From Pseudomonadota bacterium (GTDB taxonomy: Bacteria > Pseudomonadota > Alphaproteobacteria > Sphingomonadales > Sphingomonadaceae): a DNA stretch of 22,047 nucleotides. Positions 7,848 to 14,733 of the stretch are shown here, in pieces. A program made the position numbers and the translations under genes. The notes beneath the pieces are model-generated. The model saw only the letters and a program-made list of their open reading frames with translations, made no database searches and was not told the origin of the DNA. Location: assembly GCA_023458055.1 (NCBI GenBank), contig JAEXAW010000070.1:1-22047 (forward strand), in the 5' to 3' direction. How positions within the stretch are numbered: position 1 is the stretch's first letter; every line of letters starts with the position of its first letter.

Positions 7848-8210
7848 ATGAAAAATATCACGATCAGCATTGATGATGATACCCACCGCCGCGCCCGCAT
7901 ATATGCGGCAGCGCATGGGACGTCGCTGTCCGCGCTGTTTAAGGATTATCTCGGCAAGCTGGTTGACGACAAACCGGCGGCCATGTCGCCAGCCCAACGC
8001 GATGGAGTGAGGGAAATGCCAATGCCTTTTGCCCATCAGGGCGCCACGCCTTTTCCCGCTGCCGCCTTACCCCGCAAGCCGGGCCGGTTCCGGGAAATGG
8101 TCATTGCTGATGATTTCGATACATGGCCGGAGGATATTCTGGCCTCGTTCGACGATTGGCCCGAGGACAATGACGAAACCATCTATCCAGCCAATCCGGG
8201 CAAGGCATAG
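7848..8210 (+). CDS. RHH-type antitoxin (VapB-like)
   Basis: A 120-residue antitoxin that should neutralise the PIN toxin encoded 18 bases downstream and repress the operon. Residues 1-40 (KNITISIDDDTHRRARIYAA) look like a ribbon-helix-helix DNA-binding domain of the CopG/MetJ type. Residues 78-101 (PGRF...IADDFDTWPEDILASF) resemble the DFDxLPEDILxxF toxin-binding tail common in antitoxins of PIN toxins. A proline-rich linker joins them, and the DxWPED motif is repeated (residues 91-96 and 103-107), making the acidic tail longer than usual. The start at 7848 is chosen because the fold begins there and the operator lies just before it; the frame is open upstream to 7647, but that part is antisense to dnaE and not protein-like. 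Confidence 0.85.
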   Translation: MKNITISIDDDTHRRARIYAAAHGTSLSALFKDYLGKLVDDKPAAMSPAQRDGVREMPMPFAHQGATPFPAAALPRKPGRFREMVIADDFDTWPEDILASFDDWPEDNDETIYPANPGKA

Positions 8211-8228
8211 GGTCGCGGGCCTCGGTGG

Positions 8229-8612
8229 ATGAAAATCCTGCTCGACACCCATGCCTTGCTCTGGTGGCTGCAAGATAATCCGCGCCTTGGCGGCAAGGCG
8301 CGGCAGGTGATTGCCGACCCGGCGAATAGCATCTTCGTCAGTGTGGCCAGCCTGTGGGAAATTGCAATCAAACAGCATATCGGCAAGCTTGACGCCGACG
8401 CGGCAGCCATTGCCGGTGCACTTGAGGAGGAAGGGCTGACGCGGCTCGATATTTTACCCGCGCATCTTGCGCATCTCGTTACCCTGCCCCGCCATCATGG
8501 CGATCCGTTCGATCATCTGCTGATCGCTCAGGCGGCCAGCGAAGGGGCGGCGCTGATGACAGCGGACCGCCGCATGGCTGGCTATGAGGTAAAGCGTATC
8601 GGTTGCGGCTGA
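8229..8612 (+). CDS. PIN-domain ribonuclease toxin (VapC-like)
   Basis: A 127-residue PIN-domain toxin, presumably a magnesium-dependent RNase; family members cut tRNA or rRNA and stop translation. The four acidic metal ligands are visible: D6 in LLDTHALLWW, E44 in SLWEIAIK, D95 in GDPFDHLLIAQA and D113 in MTADRRM. The LLDTHxxLWW and GDPFDRxLxAQA motifs place it in the common VapC/YPIN group. It follows the antitoxin by 18 bases with only a weak binding site (TCGGTGG directly before ATG), consistent with lower toxin than antitoxin synthesis. The catalytic set is complete, so the toxin looks intact. The pair sits between gpx and dnaE, on the opposite strand to both. The RNA target is unknown. 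Confidence 0.92.
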   Translation: MKILLDTHALLWWLQDNPRLGGKARQVIADPANSIFVSVASLWEIAIKQHIGKLDADAAAIAGALEEEGLTRLDILPAHLAHLVTLPRHHGDPFDHLLIAQAASEGAALMTADRRMAGYEVKRIGCG

Positions 8613-8625
8613 CCGGCCTCAGCCG
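8606..8625. terminator. Palindrome spanning vapC and gpx stop codons
   Basis: CGGCTGA-CCGGCC-TCAGCCG is a perfect seven-base inverted repeat whose arms contain the convergent stop codons of the toxin gene (8610-8612) and gpx (8619-8621). GC-rich but without a U-run; it may be a weak bidirectional terminator or an end-protecting hairpin. Confidence 0.3.
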
Positions 8626-9101
8626 AGAAGCGCGACGATTTCGTCTTCGATCTGTTGCGGCTTGGTCGTGGGCGCGTGGCGGGAGACGACGTTACCGTCG
8701 CGATCGACAAGAAATTTGGTGAAATTCCATTTGATGCCCGAAAGGCCCAGCAAACCGGTCTGCTGATTTTTGAGATAAGTCCAGATCGGATCTTCCGCCT
8801 TGCCGTTGACGTCAATTTTGGCAAACACCGGAAAGCTCACATCATAGCTGAGCTTGCAGAAATTGGCGATTTCCTCGGCGTCGCCCGGCTCCTGTTCGCC
8901 AAACTGGTTGCAGGGAAAGGCGAGGATTTCGAGGCCTTTGTCGTGATATTTACGGTAAAGTTCTTCCAGCCCCTCATATTGGGGCGTGAAGCCGCATTTG
9001 GAGGCGGTGTTGACAATCAGCAGCACCTTGCCGCGATAATCAGAGAGCGGGCGTCCGCCGCCATCGGCGGTCTTGGCTGTGAAATCGTAAATATCGGCCA
9101 T
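8619..9101 (-). CDS. Glutathione peroxidase family protein (thiol peroxidase type)
   Basis: A 160-residue peroxidase that reduces hydrogen peroxide or lipid hydroperoxides using thioredoxin or glutathione. The peroxidatic cysteine is C36 in NTASKCGFTPQY (cysteine, not selenocysteine). The catalytic partners Q70 (FGEQEPG), W125 and N126 (IKWNFTKF) are present, and C82 (ANFCKLS) sits where the resolving cysteine of two-cysteine, thioredoxin-dependent members lies, which suggests thioredoxin as reductant. FPCNQF and WNFTKFLVDRDG are family hallmarks. Length is normal and there is no signal peptide, so it is cytoplasmic. GGGAGGG seven or so bases before the ATG supports the start. It follows lolD by 20 bases and probably shares the lolCD transcript. 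Confidence 0.95.
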   Translation of the reverse strand: MADIYDFTAKTADGGGRPLSDYRGKVLLIVNTASKCGFTPQYEGLEELYRKYHDKGLEILAFPCNQFGEQEPGDAEEIANFCKLSYDVSFPVFAKIDVNGKAEDPIWTYLKNQQTGLLGLSGIKWNFTKFLVDRDGNVVSRHAPTTKPQQIEDEIVALLG

Positions 9102-9121
9102 CGTCTGCCCTCCCTGATAGA

Positions 9122-9889
9122 TTATCCCAGCACCCCGTCATGCAGGCGCACCACCCGGTCCATCCGGCGGGCGAGCGCTTCATTGTGCGTCGCAACCAGC
9201 GCGGAACTGCGGTGATGCCGCACAAGGCGGACAAATTGTTCAAACACCACGTCCGATGTTTTTTCATCAAGGTTGCCGGTGGGCTCATCAGCGAGGATCA
9301 GCTTGGGGCGGTTGGCCATCGCGCGCGCAACCGCGACGCGTTGCTGCTCGCCGCCCGATAATTTGCTCGGCTTATGGGTCAGGCGATGGCCGAGACCGAG
9401 TTCGGCCAGCAGTTTTTCCGAACGCACCTGTGCCTCGGCAGTGCCGACGCCGAAGATGAGCTGCGGCATCATCACATTTTCGGTCGCGTTGAAATCGGGC
9501 AACAGATGGTGGAACTGATAAATGAATCCCAGTTTTTCGCGGCGAACGGCGGTGCGCTCTTCATTGTCGAGGTTCGCGACTTCCTGTCCGTCGATAATGA
9601 TCGAGCCTTCAAACCCGCCTTCGAGCAGCCCGACCGCTTGTAGCAGGGTTGACTTGCCCGACCCCGAAGGGCCGAGCAGCGCGACAATTTCGCCGGCCGC
9701 AATTTCGAGATTGACGCCGCGCAAAACCCGGATGACCTCTTCGCCCTGCTCGAAGCTGCGGCAAAGATTGCGGGTCTGCAGCATGGGACGAGCCATTTCG
9801 GGGCGCACCGGTGATGCTCCAGCAGCCTGCGGCGGAGCGCCAAAGCGGGGCGTGGCCGGTCGCATCCTATTGTCTTCCTGATTATTCAT
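9122..9889 (-). CDS. lolD: Lipoprotein-releasing ABC transporter ATPase
   Basis: The ATPase of the inner-membrane Lol machine that extracts outer-membrane lipoproteins and hands them to LolA. Walker A GPSGSGKST, the signature LSGGEQQR, Walker B LILADEPTG and the H-loop VATHNE are all present, and the Q-loop region reads YQFHHLLPDF, typical of LolD. From the start at 9889 the protein has 255 residues with a proline-rich extension of about 35 before the family core (LQTRNLCRSF). That ATG overlaps the lolC stop by eight bases; an alternative ATG at 9865 has AGGAAG eight bases upstream and may be the real start. The pair is probably translationally coupled, and gpx follows 20 bases downstream. 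Confidence 0.95.
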   Translation of the reverse strand: MNNQEDNRMRPATPRFGAPPQAAGASPVRPEMARPMLQTRNLCRSFEQGEEVIRVLRGVNLEIAAGEIVALLGPSGSGKSTLLQAVGLLEGGFEGSIIIDGQEVANLDNEERTAVRREKLGFIYQFHHLLPDFNATENVMMPQLIFGVGTAEAQVRSEKLLAELGLGHRLTHKPSKLSGGEQQRVAVARAMANRPKLILADEPTGNLDEKTSDVVFEQFVRLVRHHRSSALVATHNEALARRMDRVVRLHDGVLG

Positions 9890-11126
9890 AACGCAGCACC
9901 TGCACCGGATCGGTATTGGCGGCCTTGATCGCTGGATAGAGCGTTGCAAGGAAGCTGAACAAGATTGCCATCAGCGCGATCACCGTAATTTCGACCGGAT
10001 CGGCTTTGGACGGCAGTTCGGTCAAAAAGCGGATCGAGGGATCCCACAGATTTTGACCGGTGATGAACTGGACGAAATTGACAACATTCTGCCGGAAGAA
10101 CAGGAACACGAAGCCGAGGATGAGGCCAAGGATCATCCCCAGAACGCCGATCATCACACCAACGCTCACAAAAATCTTGAGCATGGATTTGCGCGTCGCG
10201 CCCATGGTTCGCAAAATGGCGATATCGCGGGTTTTCGCGCGCACCAGCATGATCAGCGAGGACAGGATGTTGAACACCGCAACAAGGATGATGATCGACA
10301 AGACGGTGAACATCGCCACCCGCTCGACGGCCAGCGCTTCGAACAGACTGCTGTTGAGCGTGCGCCAATCGGTGATGATCGCCTGGCTCGCGACCTTGGC
10401 GCGTAACGGCTCGACAATATTCGCAACATTATCGGCATCATTGGTTTGGAGCTCGATCATGCCCACCGAATCGCCGAGAAGGAGGAGCGTTTGCGCATCC
10501 TGCATCGGCATGATCACATAGGCCTTGTCGAATTCATAAACCCCGATCTCGAAGATCGCGCCGACCGTATAGCCGACCTCTCGGGGCACGGTTCCAAATG
10601 GCGTAGATCGCCCTGCCGGGTTGATGATGCTGATTTGCGAGCCCACCTGCACCCCGAGATTTTGCGCGAGGCCGGAGCCAATGGCAACGCGCCCGCTTTC
10701 GGGCGTGATCGAATCGAGGGAACCAGCCAGCACCTTCATATTCTTGTTAGAGCGAAAGTCTTCAATTTGCTGGCCGCGCACCAGCACCGCCTCGACACGA
10801 CCTTCAAAATTGGCAAGAAGCGGTTGTTCTATCAGCGGTTTTGCACTGGTGACGCCGGGCGTCGCGCGCGCCTGACGCAAGACATCCTGCCAATTATCAA
10901 GCCGACCGTCATAACCCTGGACAATCGCGTGGCCGTTCAATCCGACAATCTTGTCGAACAATTCGGCACGAAAGCCGTTCATCACGCTCATCACGATGAC
11001 GAGCGCCATCACCCCCAGCATCACCGCGACGAGACTGATACTGGCAACGAGAAAAATAAAACCTTCGCCTTTGGCCGGCAAGATATAGCGCTTGACGATC
11101 AGGCGTTCGGAAGGACTAAGAAACAT
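9882..11126 (-). CDS. lolC: Lipoprotein-releasing ABC transporter permease (LolC/LolE family)
   Basis: A 414-residue inner-membrane permease of the lipoprotein-releasing complex. The order is a cytoplasmic N-terminal stretch (FLSPSERLIVKRYILP), a first membrane helix at about residues 22-47, a large periplasmic domain, then three helices near 275-300, 320-350 and 375-400. The motif VMSVMNGFRAELFDKIVGLNGH just after the first helix is characteristic of LolC/LolE. Only one permease gene is present, so the complex may be a homodimer or use a partner elsewhere; single-permease Lol systems are known. The start at 11126 is chosen because MFLSPSER is the usual family beginning; the frame is open further upstream but the extra 30 residues look non-native. 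No clear ribosome binding site is seen. Confidence 0.95.
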   Translation of the reverse strand: MFLSPSERLIVKRYILPAKGEGFIFLVASISLVAVMLGVMALVIVMSVMNGFRAELFDKIVGLNGHAIVQGYDGRLDNWQDVLRQARATPGVTSAKPLIEQPLLANFEGRVEAVLVRGQQIEDFRSNKNMKVLAGSLDSITPESGRVAIGSGLAQNLGVQVGSQISIINPAGRSTPFGTVPREVGYTVGAIFEIGVYEFDKAYVIMPMQDAQTLLLLGDSVGMIELQTNDADNVANIVEPLRAKVASQAIITDWRTLNSSLFEALAVERVAMFTVLSIIILVAVFNILSSLIMLVRAKTRDIAILRTMGATRKSMLKIFVSVGVMIGVLGMILGLILGFVFLFFRQNVVNFVQFITGQNLWDPSIRFLTELPSKADPVEITVIALMAILFSFLATLYPAIKAANTDPVQVLRYE

Positions 11127-11173
11127 ACAGGGAGAGCGCCCTTTGCAGGCTGAAAGACAATTAATATTCCATC

Positions 11174-11202
11174 GCCATAAGACGCTTCGGCCTCGCCTGC
11201 AA
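11174..11202 (-). promoter_or_regulatory. Candidate sigma-70 promoter for lolC
   Basis: On the minus strand TTGCAG (11197-11202), a 17-base spacer and TATGGC (11174-11179) form a plausible promoter about 48 bases before the lolC start codon. The same -35 hexamer, spacing and TATG-type -10 occur upstream of secG. The -35 lies in one arm (GCCTGCAA, 11195-11202) of an eight-base inverted repeat whose other arm (TTGCAGGC) is at 11143-11150. Confidence 0.35.
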
Positions 11203-11282
11203 CAGCCAACCAGCATCAGCGAATCGATAGTTTAAGTCAACATTAGTGTGACCGAATCGCCACAGCCCCGCGTTAATCTTTT

Positions 11283-11313
11283 GCCAAAAGTGATTCAGCG
11301 CATGACTTTTGGC
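11283..11313 (+). promoter_or_regulatory. Inverted repeat before a -10-like element
   Basis: GCCAAAAGT (11283-11291) and ACTTTTGGC (11305-11313) are a perfect nine-base inverted repeat with a 13-base centre. CATAAT at 11323-11328 could be a -10 element for plus-strand transcription; no good -35 is seen, and the repeat would cover that position, as expected for a site bound by an activator or repressor. No U-run follows on either strand, so it is not an obvious terminator. Confidence 0.4.
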
Positions 11314-11334
11314 GCTTTGCCCCATAATCGTTGC

Positions 11335-11492
11335 GCCACTGGATACGCCATTGGCCAAATCCAGGGAGGGTTAAGAGCCGAGATACGCGACGAAGGGAAC
11401 ACGGCGCGTATCGGAACGGCCAGCCATCGGGGGATGGCGAATTTATTCGTCACGCGAAAGCCCGGGTCATTATTTGACCCGGGCTTTTGTCT
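11335..11492 (+). ncRNA. Putative structured small RNA between lolC and pyrG
   Basis: The 385 bases between lolC and pyrG hold no convincing gene but a chain of local hairpins on the plus strand ending in a strong terminator. Hairpin 1 pairs CTGGAT (11339-11344) with ATCCAG (11359-11364), with an inner GCC/GGC. Hairpin 2 pairs GATACGCG (11382-11389) with CGCGTATC (11405-11412). Hairpin 3 pairs GCCATC (11423-11428) with GATGGC (11433-11438) around a GGGG loop. The terminator is at 11457-11487. GGGA occurs between hairpins 1 and 2 (GGGAGGG) and in the loop of hairpin 2 (AAGGGAAC), with a G-rich loop in hairpin 3. The 5' end is inferred from CATAAT at 11323. It does not resemble 6S, 4.5S or tmRNA. 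Neighbours on both sides are on the minus strand, so the terminator's orientation needs its own plus-strand transcript. Confidence 0.45.
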
Positions 11493-11495
11493 TTT
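11457..11495 (+). terminator. Strong rho-independent terminator
   Basis: AAAGCCCGGGTCA (11457-11469) pairs perfectly with TGACCCGGGCTTT (11475-11487) across a five-base loop, followed on the plus strand by TTGTCTTTTT. The U-rich tail is only on the plus strand. On the minus strand the stem lies 25 bases after the pyrG stop and is preceded by an A-rich run but followed by CGCGTGACG, so it may help end pyrG transcripts less efficiently. Confidence 0.85.
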
Positions 11496-11511
11496 TCCGC
11501 TTATTTGACGC

Positions 11512-13143
11512 TTAAACCAACCGCGACTGTTTCACCGCCGCCGCAATGAAGCTCGCAAACAGCGGATGCGGGTCGAACGGCTTGGACTTGAGTTCGGGAT
11601 GCGACTGAACGCCGATGAACCAGGGATGGTCCGGGCGCTCGACGATTTCCGGAAGCTCACCATCGGGCGACATGCCGGTGAAGAGCAGCCCGCCCTTCTC
11701 CAGCGGTTCGCGATAGGCCTTGTTGACCTCATAGCGATGCCGGTGGCGTTCGCTGATATTATTGCTGCCGTAAATGCTCGCAACATGGCTGTTGGGCGCG
11801 AGCACGGCATCATAGGCGCCGAGCCGCATCGTGCCACCCAGATCGCCATCGGCGGCGCGCTTCTGAAGGCCTTCTTCGCTCATCCATTCGGTGATGAGGC
11901 CGACCACAGGTTCGTCAGTCGGGCCGAATTCGGTGGTCGAGGCCTTGGCGATTCCGGCGGTGTTGCGTGCCCCTTCGATGCAGGCCATCTGCATACCGAG
12001 ACAGATTCCGAAAAACGGCACATTACGTTCGCGCGCGAACTGGACGCTCGCAATCTTGCCCTCGCTCCCACGTTCACCAAAGCCGCCGGGGACGAGGATA
12101 CCATCCATCGGTTCCAGCTGTGCGGCGAGATCGCCGTTCATTTCGAACATTTCCGCGTCGAGCCATTTGACGTGCACCTTGACCCGATTGGCCATGCCGC
12201 CATGCACCAGCGCTTCCTGGAGGGATTTATACGCGTCCTGCAGCCCGACATATTTGCCGACGACGCCGATGGTGACTTCGCCTTCGGGATGCTGATAGCG
12301 GTCGAGAATATCATCCCAGCGGGCGAGGTCGGGCGCGGGCGCATCGGTGATGCCAAAGGCGCGCAGCACCTCGGTATCGAGCCCTTCCTTATGATATTGG
12401 CGCGGCACCGCGTAGATTGACGAAGCATCGAGCGCCGGGATCACCGCTTCCTTGCGGACGTTACAGAATTGCGCGATTTTCGCGCGTTCGCTGTCCGGCA
12501 ATGGCCGTTCCGAACGACACAGGATGAGGTCCGGCTGAACCCCGAGGCTCGCCAGTTCGCGCACGCTATGCTGGGTCGGCTTGGTCTTGAGCTCACCCGC
12601 TGCGGCAATATAGGGAACCAGCGTCACATGCACCGAGATGGCGTTTTCACGCCCAACCTCGTTGCGCAATTGCCGGATCGCCTCGATGAACGGCAGCGAT
12701 TCGATATCGCCCACCGTGCCGCCGATTTCGCACAGCACGAAATCAAGATCGTCAGTCTCCGCGGTCGCGAAGTCCTTGATCGCATCGGTCACATGCGGGA
12801 TCACCTGCACCGTCGCGCCGAGATAATCACCGCGGCGTTCTTTCTGGATGATCGTCTGGTAAATGCGGCCCGAGGTCACATTGTCCGATTGCCGCGCCGA
12901 AACGCCGGTGAAGCGCTCATAATGGCCAAGGTCGAGATCGGTCTCTGCGCCATCGTCGGTCACATAGACCTCGCCATGCTGATACGGGCTCATCGTGCCC
13001 GGATCGACATTGAGATAGGGATCGAATTTACGGATGCGGACCTTGTAGCCACGCGCCTGGAGAAGGGCAGCAAGGCTTGCTGCCATAAGACCTTTTCCGA
13101 GCGAGGAGACCACGCCGCCGGTGATAAAAATAAACCGCGCCAT
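11512..13143 (-). CDS. pyrG: CTP synthase
   Basis: Makes CTP from UTP, ATP and glutamine; a 543-residue protein of normal length. The N-terminal synthase domain begins MARFIFITGGVVSSLGKG with the ATP-binding P-loop, then KFDPYLNVDPGTMSPYQHGEVYVTDDG, which is diagnostic. The C-terminal glutamine amidotransferase domain has the catalytic triad C381 (GICLGMQMA), H515 and E517 (SHPEL). The ATG at 13143 is fixed by the conserved N-terminus although the upstream bases (TTTCCTCCC) contain no Shine-Dalgarno sequence. It is downstream of tpiA and secG on the same strand, a common alphaproteobacterial arrangement. A long hairpin lies between secG and pyrG and could affect expression. Confidence 0.98.
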   Translation of the reverse strand: MARFIFITGGVVSSLGKGLMAASLAALLQARGYKVRIRKFDPYLNVDPGTMSPYQHGEVYVTDDGAETDLDLGHYERFTGVSARQSDNVTSGRIYQTIIQKERRGDYLGATVQVIPHVTDAIKDFATAETDDLDFVLCEIGGTVGDIESLPFIEAIRQLRNEVGRENAISVHVTLVPYIAAAGELKTKPTQHSVRELASLGVQPDLILCRSERPLPDSERAKIAQFCNVRKEAVIPALDASSIYAVPRQYHKEGLDTEVLRAFGITDAPAPDLARWDDILDRYQHPEGEVTIGVVGKYVGLQDAYKSLQEALVHGGMANRVKVHVKWLDAEMFEMNGDLAAQLEPMDGILVPGGFGERGSEGKIASVQFARERNVPFFGICLGMQMACIEGARNTAGIAKASTTEFGPTDEPVVGLITEWMSEEGLQKRAADGDLGGTMRLGAYDAVLAPNSHVASIYGSNNISERHRHRYEVNKAYREPLEKGGLLFTGMSPDGELPEIVERPDHPWFIGVQSHPELKSKPFDPHPLFASFIAAAVKQSRLV

Positions 13144-13172
13144 GGGAGGAAATGCCTAATCGAATATGGAGG

Positions 13173-13206
13173 TTGAGCGCAAGCGGTCGAATCCGCCTGC
13201 GCTCAA
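13173..13206 (-). promoter_or_regulatory. Long hairpin between secG and pyrG
   Basis: TTGAGCGCA (13173-13181) pairs with TGCGCTCAA (13198-13206); after one mismatch GCGG pairs with CCGC around a six-base loop. No U-run follows on either strand, so it is not a standard terminator. It sits 23 bases after the secG stop and 29 before the pyrG start, so it could be an RNA processing or stability element, or a control element in the pyrG leader. Confidence 0.45.
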
Positions 13207-13229
13207 ATAAATTACGTCAAGCCTGCAAT

Positions 13230-13676
13230 TTATTGCTGCAGCGGGATGCCGTTCTGCTTGGGCGCTGGCTGTTCGGTACCCTTCTTATCGGCCGCGACAT
13301 TGGCACCGGCAGCAGCAATCGGATCGTTCGCATTTGCAGCAGGCGCGCCCTCAAGCGGAACGCCATTGCCCGGCGTACCGCCCACCGCAGGAACCGCCGG
13401 AGCAGTCTTGGGTGCGGTCTTGACCAATGACGTATCAATCTCGCCGCCGCTACGGTTAACCGTCGCAAGGCCGGCCAGAACAATCGAAAGGCCGATGAAC
13501 AGGGTTGCGAGAATCGAGGTTGCGCGCGTCAGAAAATCCGCCGCGCCGCGCGCCGACATCAGCCCTGACGGGCTGCCACCCATCCCCAGACCACCACCTT
13601 CAGAGCGCTGCATCAGAATAACGGTGATGAGCCCCAGCGTGACAAGGGCCTGAACGACGAGCAGAAACTTGAACAT
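13230..13676 (-). CDS. secG: Preprotein translocase subunit SecG
   Basis: A 148-residue inner-membrane subunit of the SecYEG channel that helps SecA-driven export. Two membrane helices are seen at about residues 2-21 (FKFLLVVQALVTLGLITVIL) and 50-70 (AGTLFIGLSIVLAG-like region), with the conserved cytoplasmic loop QRSEGGGLGMGGSPSGLMSARG between them. After about residue 75 an alanine/proline-rich tail of about 70 residues follows, longer than in E. coli SecG (110 residues) but common in alphaproteobacteria. The ribosome binding site is weak (AGG about 12 bases upstream). It lies between tpiA and pyrG on the same strand, and a candidate promoter of its own sits in the tpiA-secG gap. Confidence 0.95.
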   Translation of the reverse strand: MFKFLLVVQALVTLGLITVILMQRSEGGGLGMGGSPSGLMSARGAADFLTRATSILATLFIGLSIVLAGLATVNRSGGEIDTSLVKTAPKTAPAVPAVGGTPGNGVPLEGAPAANANDPIAAAGANVAADKKGTEQPAPKQNGIPLQQ

Positions 13677-13720
13677 GGAAAATTATGCCTGACTGAAATG
13701 ATGCTGAATTATTGGCGCCG

Positions 13721-13749
13721 CACATAGTGGCTCAGCCCCTATACTGCAA
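13721..13749 (-). promoter_or_regulatory. Candidate sigma-70 promoter for secG
   Basis: On the minus strand TTGCAG (13744-13749), exactly 17 bases, then TATGTG (13721-13726) precede the secG start by about 45 bases. Location in the 102-base tpiA-secG gap suggests secG-pyrG can be transcribed apart from tpiA. Pattern match only. Confidence 0.4.
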
Positions 13750-13778
13750 CCTTTGATGGCAGCGGGCCTATTCTATGA

Positions 13779-14531
13779 TCATCCCGAATTGGCAGCCGCC
13801 TCGATGATCGGCACAAATTTCGCCGACGTGAGCGAGGCTCCACCGACCAGCGCGCCATCGACGTTGGCGACCGCCAGCAGTTCGGGCGCATTGTCACCGG
13901 TGACCGAGCCGCCATAAAGAATGCGCAGCGTCTTTCCCTTGTCCGCGCCGTAAAAGTCCATCAGCTTCCCGCGAATAGCCGCGTGCATGACGCGGACATC
14001 GTCGGCAGTGGGGGTAAGGCCGGTGCCGATGGCCCAGATGGGCTCATAAGCGACCGCAAGGCTGCGTCCGTCTGCAATAGCTGGCAGGGACCCGTCCAGT
14101 TGCTCCAGCACAAAGGCCTCTGCCTCGCCCGCTTCGCGGACATCCTTGGGTTCGCCCACGCAGAGGATGACATCCAGGCCAGCTTGCATCGCACTTTCGG
14201 CTTTGGTGCGGACATTCTCATCGCTCTCCCCGCATCCTTCGCGGCGCTCGCTGTGCCCGACGATGGTGAAGGACGCGCCCGCGTCTTTGAGCATGGCGGC
14301 GGAGACACTGCCCGTAAACGCGCCCTTTTTCTGCGTGTGGCAATCCTGCCCGCCCACCGGCATCGGCGCAACCGCGCTCGCCATCGCAGCGATAAGTGTC
14401 GTTGGCGGGCAGAGCGCCACATCAACCGATGCGTGGGTCGCAGCGGCGCTCGCAATCGCCTGCGCCTCGCCAATTGCGGCGTGATCGCCGTTCATCTTCC
14501 AGTTGCCGACGATATATTTGCGCAAAGCCAT
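13779..14531 (-). CDS. tpiA: Triosephosphate isomerase
   Basis: Interconverts dihydroxyacetone phosphate and glyceraldehyde 3-phosphate in glycolysis and gluconeogenesis; 250 residues, the normal length of a TIM barrel. The active-site residues are visible: N10 and K12 (VGNWKMNG), the electrophilic H93 (IVGHSERR) and the base E163 (AYEPIWAIGTG), followed by the flexible-loop region and the phosphate-binding LYGGSV and DGALVGGASL. AGGGGG eight bases before the ATG supports the start. First gene of the minus-strand tpiA-secG-pyrG group and divergent from ppiD across a 202-base region that should hold both promoters. Confidence 0.98.
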   Translation of the reverse strand: MALRKYIVGNWKMNGDHAAIGEAQAIASAAATHASVDVALCPPTTLIAAMASAVAPMPVGGQDCHTQKKGAFTGSVSAAMLKDAGASFTIVGHSERREGCGESDENVRTKAESAMQAGLDVILCVGEPKDVREAGEAEAFVLEQLDGSLPAIADGRSLAVAYEPIWAIGTGLTPTADDVRVMHAAIRGKLMDFYGADKGKTLRILYGGSVTGDNAPELLAVANVDGALVGGASLTSAKFVPIIEAAANSG

Positions 14532-14733
14532 CGCTTTTGCCCCCTGCTATTACCAATATTAAACTCACCCCGGTGGGGTAACCGGCTTACTAGCCAGCGA
14601 TGCCGCACAAGGAAAGCCCGAGTCCAAGAAAGACTTGAAGCCCGCGCCCCGCAACCCTAAAGCGGCTCAAACCGGTTGCTAAAACCACATCAAACTTGTT
14701 CTTATCATTTCCAGAATTGCGACATTTTCTGCC

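Noticed and set aside
11161..11358. 65-codon minus-strand frame upstream of lolC
   Set aside because: Needs a TTG start without a binding site, shows no motifs, and overlaps the likely lolC promoter.
11248..11508. 86-codon plus-strand frame in the lolC-pyrG gap
   Set aside because: It reads straight through the strong terminator and its composition is not protein-like; a structured RNA explains the region better.
14532..14733. Tryptophan attenuator or leader peptide before the ppiD-trp run
   Set aside because: No small frame with clustered TGG codons and no terminator/antiterminator pair was found.
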